Of a stretch of DNA of 64,000 nt, positions 1-9,556 are shown piece by piece. Below the pieces are notes generated by a model that was not told the origin of the DNA, did no database searches, and worked only from the letters and a program-made list of their open reading frames with translations. Made by a program: the position numbers and the translations under genes. Source of the DNA: Streptomyces morookaense (GTDB lineage: Bacteria > Actinomycetota > Actinomycetes > Streptomycetales > Streptomycetaceae); contig NZ_JABBXF010000006.1 in assembly GCF_013030945.1 (NCBI RefSeq), positions 62,001 to 126,000 of the forward strand, read 5' to 3'. Each line of letters opens with the position of its first letter. The first letter of the stretch is position 1.

Positions 1-1531
1 TGTCGATCCGGGTGGCCTGCGCGTGCCGGAAGGCGTTGGACAAGGCCTCGCGCAGCGCGGCGATGAGATTCTTGCCGGTGCGTTCGCCGACCTTGGCGTC
101 GACCGGGCCGATGAAGTTCACGGACGGGTGGAAGCCGAGCGGCACGGCTGCCGTGCCCGTCTCCCGCAGCACGCGCGTGCGCAGCCCGGCGGGTGCCTCG
201 GTCGGCTCCTGCTGCAGCGCGAAGATGGCCGTGCGGATCTCCTGGATCGTCACATCGAGTTCGTCCACGGCCTGGCCGACCTTCTCGTGCACGTCCGGTT
301 CGGCCGCCTTGCGCTGTGCGCTCTCCAGCAGCAGTCCGGTGGCGAACAGCCGCTGGATGACGAGGTCGTGCAGATCCCGTGCGATGCGGTCGCGGTCCTC
401 GTAGACGGCCAGCCGTTCGCGGTCGCGCTGTGCCTCCGCGAGGACGAGTGCGAGAGCGGCCTGTGCGGCGAACTGGGCGGCCAGTCTGCGCTCGGCAGCG
501 GTGTACTTGCGGGCGCCGCGGCGCCGCGGTGTGGCGAGCGTGCCGAGCACACGGTCGCCGCTCTTGAGCGGCAGCAGCATGCTCGGGCCGAAGCGCGGGG
601 CGACTGCGGTGATCATGCGCGGGTCGGTGGCGGAGTCGTCGATGAACACCGGCTCCCCGGCGAGCAGTTGCCCCACGACCGGGCTGTGCGGCGGTATCAC
701 CGTCCCCAGCAGCCCGGCCGGGTCCTCCGCGGAGACCGCCACCATCTCCAGGCCGCCCTCGTCGTCCGGCAGCAGCACGATGCCCGCGGCCGAATCGGCG
801 AGCCTGCGCGCCTGTTCGGCCACGACGGCCAGGGCGTCCTCCGCATCGCTGCCCGACAGCAGGGCCGTGGTCACCGCGACGGAACCGTCGATCCAGCGCA
901 TCCGCTGACGGCCCTCGTCGTGCACGCGCGCGTTGCCGATCGCGATACCCGCCTCCGTGGCGAGGATCTTCACCATGTTCAGATCGGCGATGCTGAACTC
1001 CCCGCCGCCGCGTTTCTCGGTGAGATACAGGTTGCCGAAGATCTCGCCCTCGACCCGGATCGGTACGCCCAGGAAGCTGCGCATCGGCGGGTGATGGGGC
1101 GGGAACCCGGCGGACCGCGGGTCGGAGGACAGGTCGGCGAGCATGACCGGGGCGGGCTGGTGGATCAGCGCACCCAGCAGCCCGCGATGGCCGTCGGGCA
1201 GGGCGCCGATGCGCTCTCGCTGCTCCTGGGTGACCCCGTAGGTGATGAAGTCCGCGAGGCCTTCGCCGGTGGAGTCGATGACGCCGATGGCGGCGTAGCG
1301 CGCATCGGCCAGTTCGGCGGCCGTCTCGGCGATGCGGTCGAGCGTGCTGTGCAGTTCCAGCCCGGTGCCGACGGACTGCATGGCCTCCAGCAGATGCGGG
1401 ACGCGCGCGGTGAGCTCCGTCGACATGCCCTGCAGGCTGCGGGTGGCCTCCGTGGCGATGGCCAGCGGGTCCATCGTGCCCTGAGAGGGCGGGGAGTCCT
1501 GCGGGTCGGAGGAGTGCGCCGTGGCTGCCAT
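1..1531 (-). CDS. Two-component sensor histidine kinase with two GAF domains, DevS/DosT-like (3' end cut by window edge)
   Basis: Cytoplasmic sensor kinase. The ATG at 1531 opens 510 readable codons, and the C-terminal ATPase domain runs off the left edge. Residues about 45-190 and 205-345 are two GAF domains. The first carries the FPPHHPPMR segment (His146-His147), which in mycobacterial DevS/DosT holds the haem-ligand histidine. The HisKA_3 dimerisation box RDRIARDLHDLVIQRLF follows, with the phospho-acceptor His388. No transmembrane segment is seen. It starts 9 bp after the stop of cydCD on the same strand, so it may be the last gene of the cyd transcript. No response regulator lies in the window. 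Haem-based O2/NO/CO sensing is inferred from the family motif and the neighbourhood. Confidence 0.9.
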   Translation of the reverse strand, partial: MAATAHSSDPQDSPPSQGTMDPLAIATEATRSLQGMSTELTARVPHLLEAMQSVGTGLELHSTLDRIAETAAELADARYAAIGVIDSTGEGLADFITYGVTQEQRERIGALPDGHRGLLGALIHQPAPVMLADLSSDPRSAGFPPHHPPMRSFLGVPIRVEGEIFGNLYLTEKRGGGEFSIADLNMVKILATEAGIAIGNARVHDEGRQRMRWIDGSVAVTTALLSGSDAEDALAVVAEQARRLADSAAGIVLLPDDEGGLEMVAVSAEDPAGLLGTVIPPHSPVVGQLLAGEPVFIDDSATDPRMITAVAPRFGPSMLLPLKSGDRVLGTLATPRRRGARKYTAAERRLAAQFAAQAALALVLAEAQRDRERLAVYEDRDRIARDLHDLVIQRLFATGLLLESAQRKAAEPDVHEKVGQAVDELDVTIQEIRTAIFALQQEPTEAPAGLRTRVLRETGTAAVPLGFHPSVNFIGPVDAKVGERTGKNLIAALREALSNAFRHAQATRID

Positions 1532-1540
1532 GACACGAGC

Positions 1541-4500
1541 CTAATAAGTACCTTTTGCCATGGAAAGCGGCCGATGGGCAGTGTCGACGGTGCACGGCGC
1601 ATAGGGCACGGCGGACGTCACCGCCGCCCCCAGCGCGTCCGCGGCCCGTTCCCGCTCCAGCATCCGGCGGAACGGCCCCTCGGCGGCGGCCAGCTCGCCG
1701 TACGGGCCCCGTTGCACCGTCCGCCCGCCGTCCAGGACGACCACCTCGTCCACCGCCTCCAGACCCGCCAGCCGGTGCGTGATCAGCACGGTCGTCCGGC
1801 CCTCCGTGGCCGCCAGCAGATCCGCCGTCAGCGCGTCGGCAGTGGCCAGGTCGAGGTGCTCCGCGGGCTCGTCCAGGACCAGGACGGGGAAGTCCGCGAG
1901 CAGTGCCCGGGCCAGCGCGAGCCGCTGCCGCTGACCGCCGGACAGCCGTGCGCCCTGTTCGCCGACGAGCGTGTCCAGCCCCTGCGGAAGACCGTCCACC
2001 CACTCCAGCAGGCGTGCCGCCCGCAGTGCTTCGCGCAGTTCGTCGTCCCCTGCCTCCCTGCGCGCGAGCCGCAGGTTCTCCCGGAGAGAGCTGTCGAAGA
2101 TGTGGGCGTCCTGCGCACACAGGCCCACGAGCCGCCGCACCGCGTCGCCGTCCATGCGGGCCGCCTCGCGGCCGGCCAGCGTGTACGTACCGCCCTCCGC
2201 GTCCAGGAAGCGCAACAGCACCTGCGCCAGCGTGGACTTGCCCGCCCCCGACCGGCCCACCACGGCCACCCGGCGCCCAACCGTCAGCTCCAGCGCGAAG
2301 CCGTCGAGCGCGGGCGCGGACTGACCGGAGTGCCGCACCGTCAGGTCCGTCAGCCGCACCGGGAACGGCGACTGCGGCGCAGGCTCCGTGCCGTCCTGCA
2401 CCGGCTCGGGAGCGTCCAGCACCTCCTGCACCCGCTCCGCGGAGCGCCGCACCCGCTGCCGGTACTGCACGGCGAGCGGCAGGCCGGTCACGGCCTCGAA
2501 CGCGGCCAGCGGGGTGAGCACCACCACCGCCAGCCACACTCCGCCGAGTCGGCCGTCGTGCACCGCCTGGACACCCGCCCAGGCGGCAGCGGCCACCGTC
2601 ACGCCACAGGCCAGCGCCGACAGACCGGAGCCCAGCGCCGTGGCCGCAGCGGCACGGCGGGCGATACGGGTGAGCGTGCTGTCGACACCGTCCAGCCGCT
2701 CCAGCCGCGCGGGCAGTGCACCCGCGACCGTCAACTCGGCCGTGCCGGACAGCACGTCCACCACCTGGGTGGACAACTCGCCCCGCGCAGGCGCCAGCTG
2801 CCGCTCGGCACGCCGGGCGACCGCACCCGACAGCACGGGCACGACAACTCCCGCGACCAGCAGCCCCGCAGCGAGCACCGCGCCCGCCTCCGGAAGCAGC
2901 CAGGCGGTGAACCCCACCGAGGCCGCACCGACGACGACGGCCGAGCCGAGCGGCAGCAGCCAGCGCAGGAAGTGGTCCTGCAGGGCGTCCACATCGGCCA
3001 CCAGACGGGACAGCAGGTCACCGCGCCGCGTATCGCGCAGCCCCGCAGGAGCCAGCCGCTCCAGTCGCGCGTAGACCGCCACGCGCAGGCCCGACAGGAT
3101 GCGCAGCACCGCGTCGTGCGAGACCAGGCGCTCGGCGTAGCGGAAGACGGAGCGGCCGATGCCGAACGTGCGGGTCGCGGTGACGGCCACCATCAGGTAG
3201 AGCACCGGGGGCTGTTGGGAGGCCCGGGAGATCAGCCAGCCGCTGACCGCCATCAGGCCGATGGCACTGCCCAGGGCGAGCGTGCCGAGGAGGAGGGCGA
3301 GGGCCAGGCGGTTGCGGTAGGGCTTGCCGGCGGCGCGGACCCGGGCCAGGGGGCTCACGCTCCGTACGGGATTGCGCACATCCGCTCGCGCGTCCGCTTG
3401 CGCACCCGCTCGCACGCCCGCGTGTACGTCTGCCGCATACGCGCCTGCCTGCACAACCGCCTGCCCCTCGACGGGACCGGAGGGGGCGGCAACCACACCG
3501 GAGGGACCGGCAACAGCCTCCGGCACGGTCTCCGGCACGGCCCCCGGCGCGATACGGATCACCCGGTCCGCGACCGCGAGCAGCGCCGGGCGGTGCACGA
3601 CCAGGATCACGGTGCGGCCCGCCGCCAGTCGGCGCACCGCGTCCACCACCGCCGCCTCGTGCTCCCCGTCGAGGGCCGCGGTCGGCTCGTCGAGCAGCAG
3701 AACCGGCCGGTCGGCCAGGAACGCCCGTGCCAGCGCGAGGCGTTGGCGCTGCCCTGCGGAGAGCCCGGCTCCGTTCTCGCCGAGCCGGGTGTCAGTGCCG
3801 TCGGGCAGCATGGAGACGAAGTCGAGCGCACCGGCTTCGCGCAGTGCGTGCTGCACCTGCGCGTCCGTGGCGTCGGGCCTGGCCAGCCGTACGTTCTCGG
3901 CGACCGTCCCGGCGAAGAGATGCGGCCGTTGCGGGACCCAGGCCACCTGGTCCCGCCAGCTTCCGGGGGAGAGCGATGACAGATCCGTACCACCGACGAG
4001 AACCCGCCCGCTCGTGGGCCGGGCGAGGCCCAGCAGCACGTTCAGCAGCGTCGACTTGCCGGCGCCGCTCGGCCCGACGAGCGCCACCGTCTCCCCGGGC
4101 CGCACCTCGAACGAGGCTCCGGCCAGGGCCGGTTCGGCCCTGCCCGGGTAGCGGACCACGAGCCGCTCGACGGTCAGCGCCGCCGTGCGCGCGTCCGGGG
4201 CCGGCAGCGTGCCCTCCACGGCCGACTCGGTCTCCAGCACCGCGAAGACCTGGTCGGCGGCCGCCAGGCCCTCGGCGGCCGCGTGGTACTGCGCACCGAC
4301 CTGGCGCAGCGGCAGATAGGCCTCGGGCGCCAGCACGAGGACCATCAGGCCGGTGCGCAGGTCGAGTTCGCCGCCGACGAGCCGCATGCCGATGCCGACG
4401 GCGACGAGCGCGACCGACAGGGTGGAGAGCAGTTCCAGGGCGAAGGAGGAGAGGAAGGCGATGCGCAGCGTCCGCAGCGTGGCCCGCCGGTAGTCGGCGG

Positions 4501-5170
4501 TGATCGCCCGGATCGACTCGGCCTGCGCCTTGGCGCGACCGAAGACCTTGAGCGTCGGCAGCCCGGCGACGACGTCGAGGAAGTGCCCGGAGAGCCGGGA
4601 GAGCAGGCGCCACTGCCGGTCCATGCGCGACTGGGTGACCCAGCCGATGAGCGCCATGAAGAGGGGGATGAGCGGCAGCGTGAGGACGATGACGAGCGCC
4701 GAGATCCAGTCGGCGGAGACGATACGTGCCAGCACGGCGACCGGCACCACGACCGCGAGCCCCAACTGGGGCAGATAGCGGGCGAAGTAGGCGTCGAGCG
4801 CGTCCACGCCGCGCGTGGCCAGGCTGGTCAGCTCGCCCGTGTCCGGCGCGTCCGGACCGAGCCGGGTGGCCCGGTCCAGCAGCCGCCTGCGCAGTTCGGA
4901 CTTCACGGCCGCGCTCGCGCGGTGCGCGGTCAGTTCGGTGAGCCAGGACACCACGGCCCGCCCCGCCCCCGCGGCGGCCAGCAGGCCCAGCGGCACGACC
5001 AGTTGCCCGGCCGTGCGCCCGTGCTGGAAAGCCCCGGTCACCACGTCGGCGATGAGCATCGCCTGCGCGACGACCAGGCCCGCGCCCGCGAGGCCGAGCA
5101 GGACGGAGGCGGCCAGGAAGCCGCGTGTCGCGGAGGCGTACCGCAGCAGCCGGGGGTCGACGGGCTTCAT
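1541..5170 (-). CDS. cydCD: Fused CydD-CydC heterodimer-type ABC exporter for cytochrome bd assembly
   Basis: A 1209-residue fusion of two ABC half-transporters. CydDC exports glutathione and cysteine in E. coli and is needed for cytochrome bd assembly; the thiol moved in actinomycetes is not known from sequence. The first membrane domain covers about residues 15-290. The first ATPase follows, with Walker A GPSGAGKS at 366-373, signature LSAGQ at 470-474 and Walker B LLLDE at 491-495. After a second membrane domain, the second ATPase has GRSGAGKS near 972, signature LSGGQ and Walker B VLVLDE. A tail of about 40 residues follows it. The gene begins 51 bp after cydB. Actinobacteria commonly carry this fusion, whereas E. 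coli has two genes. Confidence 0.95.
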   Translation of the reverse strand: MKPVDPRLLRYASATRGFLAASVLLGLAGAGLVVAQAMLIADVVTGAFQHGRTAGQLVVPLGLLAAAGAGRAVVSWLTELTAHRASAAVKSELRRRLLDRATRLGPDAPDTGELTSLATRGVDALDAYFARYLPQLGLAVVVPVAVLARIVSADWISALVIVLTLPLIPLFMALIGWVTQSRMDRQWRLLSRLSGHFLDVVAGLPTLKVFGRAKAQAESIRAITADYRRATLRTLRIAFLSSFALELLSTLSVALVAVGIGMRLVGGELDLRTGLMVLVLAPEAYLPLRQVGAQYHAAAEGLAAADQVFAVLETESAVEGTLPAPDARTAALTVERLVVRYPGRAEPALAGASFEVRPGETVALVGPSGAGKSTLLNVLLGLARPTSGRVLVGGTDLSSLSPGSWRDQVAWVPQRPHLFAGTVAENVRLARPDATDAQVQHALREAGALDFVSMLPDGTDTRLGENGAGLSAGQRQRLALARAFLADRPVLLLDEPTAALDGEHEAAVVDAVRRLAAGRTVILVVHRPALLAVADRVIRIAPGAVPETVPEAVAGPSGVVAAPSGPVEGQAVVQAGAYAADVHAGVRAGAQADARADVRNPVRSVSPLARVRAAGKPYRNRLALALLLGTLALGSAIGLMAVSGWLISRASQQPPVLYLMVAVTATRTFGIGRSVFRYAERLVSHDAVLRILSGLRVAVYARLERLAPAGLRDTRRGDLLSRLVADVDALQDHFLRWLLPLGSAVVVGAASVGFTAWLLPEAGAVLAAGLLVAGVVVPVLSGAVARRAERQLAPARGELSTQVVDVLSGTAELTVAGALPARLERLDGVDSTLTRIARRAAAATALGSGLSALACGVTVAAAAWAGVQAVHDGRLGGVWLAVVVLTPLAAFEAVTGLPLAVQYRQRVRRSAERVQEVLDAPEPVQDGTEPAPQSPFPVRLTDLTVRHSGQSAPALDGFALELTVGRRVAVVGRSGAGKSTLAQVLLRFLDAEGGTYTLAGREAARMDGDAVRRLVGLCAQDAHIFDSSLRENLRLARREAGDDELREALRAARLLEWVDGLPQGLDTLVGEQGARLSGGQRQRLALARALLADFPVLVLDEPAEHLDLATADALTADLLAATEGRTTVLITHRLAGLEAVDEVVVLDGGRTVQRGPYGELAAAEGPFRRMLERERAADALGAAVTSAVPYAPCTVDTAHRPLSMAKGTY

Positions 5171-5221
5171 CGTGGTGTCTCCTGACGTCCTGGTCCGGCG
5201 TACTGACCCATCGGACAGGCC

Positions 5222-6223
5222 CTAGTGGGCGGCGGGGATGTGCTGGGTGCCGATCCGCTTGCGGAACACCCAGTAGGTCCAGGCCTGGTAGGCGAGGATC
5301 AGGGGGGTCGCGAAGCCCGCGACCCACGTCATGATCCCCAGCGTGTACGGGCTGGAGGCGGCGTCGGTGACGGTCAGGCTCCACTCCGGGTTCGTCGAGG
5401 AGGGCATGACGTCCGGGAAGAGCGCCAGGAAAACCAGCGCGAAGGCGGCGACGACGGTCAGCCCCGACAGGGTGAACGCCCAGCCCTCCCTGCCCAGCCT
5501 GTTCATCACCAACGCGCCGGCCAGCCCGGCCAGGGCGACGATCAGGGCGGCCAGGCTGCGTCCGTTGCCGGAGTCGGCCTGCGTCCAGCCGAGGAAGGCC
5601 ACGGCGAGGGCGGCGGCGCCCAGGCCGTACCGGCCGGCGTGGGCCCTGGCCCGGTGGCGGATGTCACCGGCCGTCTTGAGCGCGGCGAACACCGCGCCGT
5701 GGAAGGTGAAGAGCACCAGCGTGAACAGGCCGCCGAGCAGCGCGTACGGGCTCAGCAGGTCGGCCAGGGAGCCGGTGAAGTTCTTGTCCGGCCCGATCGG
5801 CACCCCGCGCACGATGTTCGCGAAGGCGGCGCCCCACAGGAAGGCGGGCAGCAACGAACACCAGAAGATGGCGTGTTCCCAGTTGCGCTGCCAGCGCTCC
5901 TCGGGCCGCTTGTGGCGGTACTCGAAGGCCACGCCGCGCACGATCAGGCAGACCAGGATCAGCAGGAAGGGCAGGTAGAAGCCGCTGAAGAGGGTCGCGT
6001 ACCAGTCGGGGAAGGCGGCGAAGGTGGCACCGGCGGCGGTGATCAGCCAGACCTCGTTGCCGTCCCAGACGGGGCCGATCGTGTTGATCAGCACCCGGCG
6101 CTCGGTGCGGTCCCGGGCGAGCGTCTTCGTCAGCACGCCGATGCCGAAGTCGAAGCCCTCGAGGAAGAAGTAGCCGGTCCACAGGACGGCGATCAGCAGG
6201 AACCAGAAGTCGTGGAGGTGCAT
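5222..6223 (-). CDS. cydB: Cytochrome bd ubiquinol/menaquinol oxidase subunit II
   Basis: A 333-residue polytopic membrane protein that pairs with CydA in the high-affinity terminal oxidase. It has the family N-terminus (FEGFDFGIGVL-type segment near residue 22), the conserved GPVWDGNEVWL block near residues 50-60, and about eight or nine hydrophobic segments. Its length is normal for CydB. It starts 34 bp after the cydA stop and sits 51 bp before cydCD, so cydA-cydB-cydCD reads as one operon on the minus strand. Confidence 0.95.
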   Translation of the reverse strand: MHLHDFWFLLIAVLWTGYFFLEGFDFGIGVLTKTLARDRTERRVLINTIGPVWDGNEVWLITAAGATFAAFPDWYATLFSGFYLPFLLILVCLIVRGVAFEYRHKRPEERWQRNWEHAIFWCSLLPAFLWGAAFANIVRGVPIGPDKNFTGSLADLLSPYALLGGLFTLVLFTFHGAVFAALKTAGDIRHRARAHAGRYGLGAAALAVAFLGWTQADSGNGRSLAALIVALAGLAGALVMNRLGREGWAFTLSGLTVVAAFALVFLALFPDVMPSSTNPEWSLTVTDAASSPYTLGIMTWVAGFATPLILAYQAWTYWVFRKRIGTQHIPAAH

Positions 6224-6257
6224 GGGGTGTCTCCGTTCCGCGGTCCGCGTGCGGCGG

Positions 6258-7844
6258 TCAGTACGCGAAGGTCATCGGCTTGTCGGCGTCCTCGCGCTCC
6301 GTGCCGGAGCCCGGTGCGCCGCCGGACGGCAGCCGCAGCCGGGGGTCCTCGGCCGGAGGCTTCTCGTCGGTGTCCGGCCCGGCCTTGGCGTACTTCACGA
6401 GCAGCTTGACCTCGACGACCGCGAGCACGCCGTAGAGCAGGGTGAACACGGCCATGGAGGTGAGGACTTCGCCCTGGCTCACGCCGGGGGAGACCGCCTT
6501 GGCGGTCTTCATCAGCCCGTAGACGGCCCAGGGCTGGCGGCCCATCTCGGTGAAGATCCAGCCGAAGGAGTTGGCGATCAGCGGGAAGCCCATGGTGAGA
6601 ACGCCCACGCGCCAGGACCACTTGGTCAGGAAGGGGCTCATCTCCCGGGTCTTCGTGAGCATCAGCCGCGGGACCTCGTTCTCGCCGGTGCGGAACGCGG
6701 GTGCCAGCCACAGCTTCTTGCGCGTCGTCCACAGTCCGATCAGGCCGGCGACGAAGGACGTCATGCCGAAGCCGATCATCAGGCGGAAGCCCCAGAAGGT
6801 CATGAAGATGCTGGGGATGTAGTCGTCCGGCTTGCCGCCGTAGCGGGCGGCCTCCTGTGCGGCGACGTCGTTGATGCCGGGGACGGCCTCGGAGAAGTTG
6901 CTGTGGGCGAGGAAGGAGAGGACTCCGGGGACCTCGATCTCGACGCTGTTGTGGCCCTTGGTGACGTCGCCGACGGCGAACACCGAGAAGGGGGCGGGCG
7001 CCTGGGTGTCCCACAGGGCCTCGGCGGCGGCCATCTTCATGGGCTGCTGCTCGAACATCACCTTGCCGAGGCTGTCGCCGCTGATGGCGGTGCCGAGACC
7101 GGCGATGACCGCGACCACGAGTCCGACACGCAGCGAGGTCCGCATCGCGCCGATCTGGTGGCGCTGCTTCTCGCCGAGCTCCTCGCCGTTGATCTGCTTG
7201 CGCTTGGCCCGCCACAGGTGGAAGGACGCGATGCCGACGATGAAGGCGGCGCCGGTGAGGAAGGCGGCGGTGAGGGTGTGGAAGACGACGACGAGAGTGG
7301 TGTTCTGGGTCAGGACCGCCCAGATGTCGGTGAGGTGCGCCCTGCCCGTGTTCTTGTCGATGGAGTAGCCGGTGGGGTGCTGCATCCAGGAGTTGGCGGC
7401 CAGGATGAAGTACGAGGACAGCAGGGTGCCGACGGCGACGATCCATATGCAGGCGCAGTGGATCTTCTTGGGCAGCTTGTCCCAGCCGAAGATCCAGAGG
7501 CCGATGAAGGTCGACTCGAAGAAGAAGGCCAGCAGCGCCTCCATCGCGAGCGGCGCGCCGAAGACGTCACCGACGAAGCGTGAGTAGTCGGACCAGTTCA
7601 TCCCGAACTGGAACTCCTGGACGATGCCGGTGACCACGCCCATGGCGATGTTGATGAGGAAGAGCTTTCCCCAGAACTTCGTGGCGTGGAAGTACTTCTC
7701 CTTGCCCGTGCGGACCCAGGCGGTCTCCAGACCGGCCGTGATCGCGGCAAGACTGATCGTGAGCGGGACGAAGAGAAAGTGGTAGACGGTGGTGATGCCG
7801 AACTGCCAGCGCGCCAGCGTTTCCGGAGCCAAAGCCAGATTCAC
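6258..7844 (-). CDS. cydA: Cytochrome bd quinol oxidase subunit I
   Basis: A 528-residue haem-binding subunit of cytochrome bd. It oxidises quinol and reduces O2 at low oxygen without pumping protons. The N-terminus LALAPETLARWQFGITTVYH contains the family haem-ligand histidine. The FWGFRLMIGFGM segment lies near residue 390, and the periplasmic Q-loop is of the short type. I chose the GTG at 7844 because AAGGAG lies about 8 bases before it and the protein aligns from there with the family. The frame stays open upstream for another 88 codons, but those are not CydA-like. The Rex operator lies about 105 bp upstream. Confidence 0.95.
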   Translation of the reverse strand: MNLALAPETLARWQFGITTVYHFLFVPLTISLAAITAGLETAWVRTGKEKYFHATKFWGKLFLINIAMGVVTGIVQEFQFGMNWSDYSRFVGDVFGAPLAMEALLAFFFESTFIGLWIFGWDKLPKKIHCACIWIVAVGTLLSSYFILAANSWMQHPTGYSIDKNTGRAHLTDIWAVLTQNTTLVVVFHTLTAAFLTGAAFIVGIASFHLWRAKRKQINGEELGEKQRHQIGAMRTSLRVGLVVAVIAGLGTAISGDSLGKVMFEQQPMKMAAAEALWDTQAPAPFSVFAVGDVTKGHNSVEIEVPGVLSFLAHSNFSEAVPGINDVAAQEAARYGGKPDDYIPSIFMTFWGFRLMIGFGMTSFVAGLIGLWTTRKKLWLAPAFRTGENEVPRLMLTKTREMSPFLTKWSWRVGVLTMGFPLIANSFGWIFTEMGRQPWAVYGLMKTAKAVSPGVSQGEVLTSMAVFTLLYGVLAVVEVKLLVKYAKAGPDTDEKPPAEDPRLRLPSGGAPGSGTEREDADKPMTFAY

Positions 7845-7945
7845 TCGGTCTCTCCTTGCCTCTTGCTTCACCGACGGGCCGAGCCGCCGACGGTATGCAC
7901 CTTTGTGTCCCATAAGGCCCCATAGGAAGCGGGACATAAAGGTGC

Positions 7946-7973
7946 GCTTGTGAACGCGTTCACATTCACAAGC
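7946..7973. promoter_or_regulatory. Rex (redox-sensing repressor) operator upstream of cydA, with a nested second dyad
   Basis: Positions 7949-7964 read TGTGAACGCGTTCACA, a perfect match to the Rex operator consensus TGTGAACNNNTTCACA known from the S. coelicolor cyd operon. A second dyad shares the left half-site: GCTTGTGAA at 7946-7954 and TTCACAAGC at 7965-7973. A CATAAT on the minus strand at 7979-7974 could be the -10 element. Rex bound here would then sit over the early transcribed region and block cydABCD until the NADH/NAD+ ratio rises. Confidence 0.9.
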
Positions 7974-8072
7974 ATTATGGCGCACCGAGTTTTCGGCCAA
8001 GTCAGGGGGGTACCCCCTCCGGCCCTTGCGCGGGGGCGGGCGCACGGGCGGGCACCTGAAGGGGCAAAGACA

Positions 8073-8116
8073 GGGGCGCCGCGCCCCCTCCCGCAAAGGG
8101 AGAGGCACGGCGCCCC
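8073..8116 (-). terminator. Stem-loop after hisC
   Basis: GGGGCGCCG (8073-8081) pairs with CGGCGCCCC (8108-8116). Inside it, CTCCC (8088-8092) pairs with GGGAG (8098-8102). It begins 17 bp past the hisC stop on the minus strand and has no U-run, as is usual in Streptomyces. It would separate hisC from the cyd promoter. Confidence 0.6.
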
Positions 8117-8133
8117 GGCAGGCGTCAGCAGGC

Positions 8134-9213
8134 TCAGAGCTGCTTGCGGAACTCCTCGGCGACCCGCAGCACGATGTCGTTGGCCTCGGTCTCGCCGATC
8201 GTCACCCGCACACCGTCGCCCTGGAACGGCCGCACGGCCACCCCGGCGGCGTCGCACGCGGCGGCGAAGTCCGCCGCCCGGTCCCCCAGCCGCAACCAGA
8301 CGAAGTTGGCCTGCGACTCCGGCACCGTCCAGCCCTGCGCGGCCAGCGCCGCGGCCACCCGCGCACGCTCCTCCACCAGCGCGTCCACCCGCTCCTTCAG
8401 CGCCTTCTCGCTGCGCAGCGACGCGATCGCCGCCTCCTGCGCGACGTGGCTCACGCCGAACGGGACGGCCGTCTTGCGCAGCGCCGCGGCGACCGGCTCG
8501 TGGGCGATCGCGAAGCCGACGCGGAGCCCGGCGAGCCCGTACGCCTTGGAGAAGGTGCGCAGCACACAGACGTTCGGCCGGTCCCGGTAGAGGTCGATGC
8601 CGTTGGGGACGTTCTCGTCGCGGATGAACTCGATGTACGCCTCATCCAGGACCACCAGCACGTCGGACGGCACCCGGTCCAGGAAGGACTCCAGCTCGGC
8701 CCGGTGAACCACCGTGCCCGTGGGGTTGTTGGGGTTGCAGACGAAGATCAGCCGGGTTCGCCCGGTGATCGCGGCGAGCATCGCCTCCAGGTCGTGCACA
8801 TCGCCCTCGGTCAGCGGGACCGGCACCGGAGTGGCGCCCGAGACCTGGGTGATGATCGGGTACGCCTCGAACGAGCGCCAGGCGAAGATCACTTCGTCGC
8901 CCGGCCCCGACGTGGCCTGCACCAGCTGCTGGGCGACGCCGACCGAGCCGGTGCCGGTCGCCAGGTGCGACAGCGGCACCTCGAAGCGCTCCGCCAGTTC
9001 GGCCATCAGGCCCGTACAGGCCATGTCCGGGTAGCGGTTGAGCGAACCGGCCGCCTCGACCGCGCGCTCCAGCACGCCCGGCAGCGGCGGGTACGGGTTC
9101 TCGTTGGAGGACAGCTTGTACCCGGCCGGTCCGCCCGTGGCCGCCGGCTTGCCCGGCTGGTAGGTGGGAACGCCGTCCAGCGCGGCGCGCAGCTTCGGGG
9201 TCTTCTCGGTCAC
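8134..9213 (-). CDS. hisC: Histidinol-phosphate aminotransferase (class I/II PLP aminotransferase)
   Basis: Converts imidazole-acetol phosphate and glutamate to histidinol phosphate. It is 359 residues long. Visible features are SSNENPYPP near residue 35, the CNPNNPTGT block at 159-167, VLDEAYIEF around 188-196, and the PLP lysine Lys223 in [10 protein letters not shown], followed by RVGF. The GTG at 9213 has GGAGG about 6 bases upstream and is preferred over the open frame reaching 9501. It stands alone, away from a his operon. In S. coelicolor the same place holds a second hisC-type gene, so a role for other aromatic or imidazole substrates is possible. Confidence 0.9.
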   Translation of the reverse strand: MTEKTPKLRAALDGVPTYQPGKPAATGGPAGYKLSSNENPYPPLPGVLERAVEAAGSLNRYPDMACTGLMAELAERFEVPLSHLATGTGSVGVAQQLVQATSGPGDEVIFAWRSFEAYPIITQVSGATPVPVPLTEGDVHDLEAMLAAITGRTRLIFVCNPNNPTGTVVHRAELESFLDRVPSDVLVVLDEAYIEFIRDENVPNGIDLYRDRPNVCVLRTFSKAYGLAGLRVGFAIAHEPVAAALRKTAVPFGVSHVAQEAAIASLRSEKALKERVDALVEERARVAAALAAQGWTVPESQANFVWLRLGDRAADFAAACDAAGVAVRPFQGDGVRVTIGETEANDIVLRVAEEFRKQL

Positions 9214-9556
9214 CGCGGTCCTCCGGGGCAAGGGACATGAAGGGACATGAATACTGCACACCTTATGAGGATTCCCCCGGGCGGCGTCCAGAGTTTCCGG
9301 CGCGCTCCCGCTGCCGCAGTGCGCCGTGGCGGGCGCCCTGGCGCGCATCACCCGTGAAGGTGAGTTGAGACCTCTCCGAGACCTGGACCACCCCCGAGAC
9401 CGGGATATGCCAGACGCCGACCGGCACCCGGCGACCCGCTCAACCACCTGCAATTCCATGATCATTGGACCCTGTGACGGCTGCAGAAACGTGCCTGTCA
9501 ACAGTGAAATGCGGCGCCCTGCCGAAGGACCAGGCGAGCCCTACTATCGGCTCGCC
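9214..9556. other. Divergent intergenic region hisC / LacI-type regulator
   Basis: 343 bp between two divergent starts that must hold both promoters. Three GAGACC direct repeats occur at 9367-9372, 9378-9383 and 9396-9401. I see no clear LacI-type palindrome and no gene. The open frame that crosses it is an upstream extension of the regulator. Confidence 0.5.

Noticed and set aside
23..3979. Very long plus-strand open frame opposite the histidine kinase and cydCD
   Set aside because: Gln/Arg/His-rich shadow without domains, caused by high GC; the minus strand carries recognisable proteins.
9367..9401. Three GAGACC direct repeats upstream of the LacI-type gene
   Set aside because: Short and irregularly spaced (11 and 18 bp); too weak to call an operator or a repeat array.
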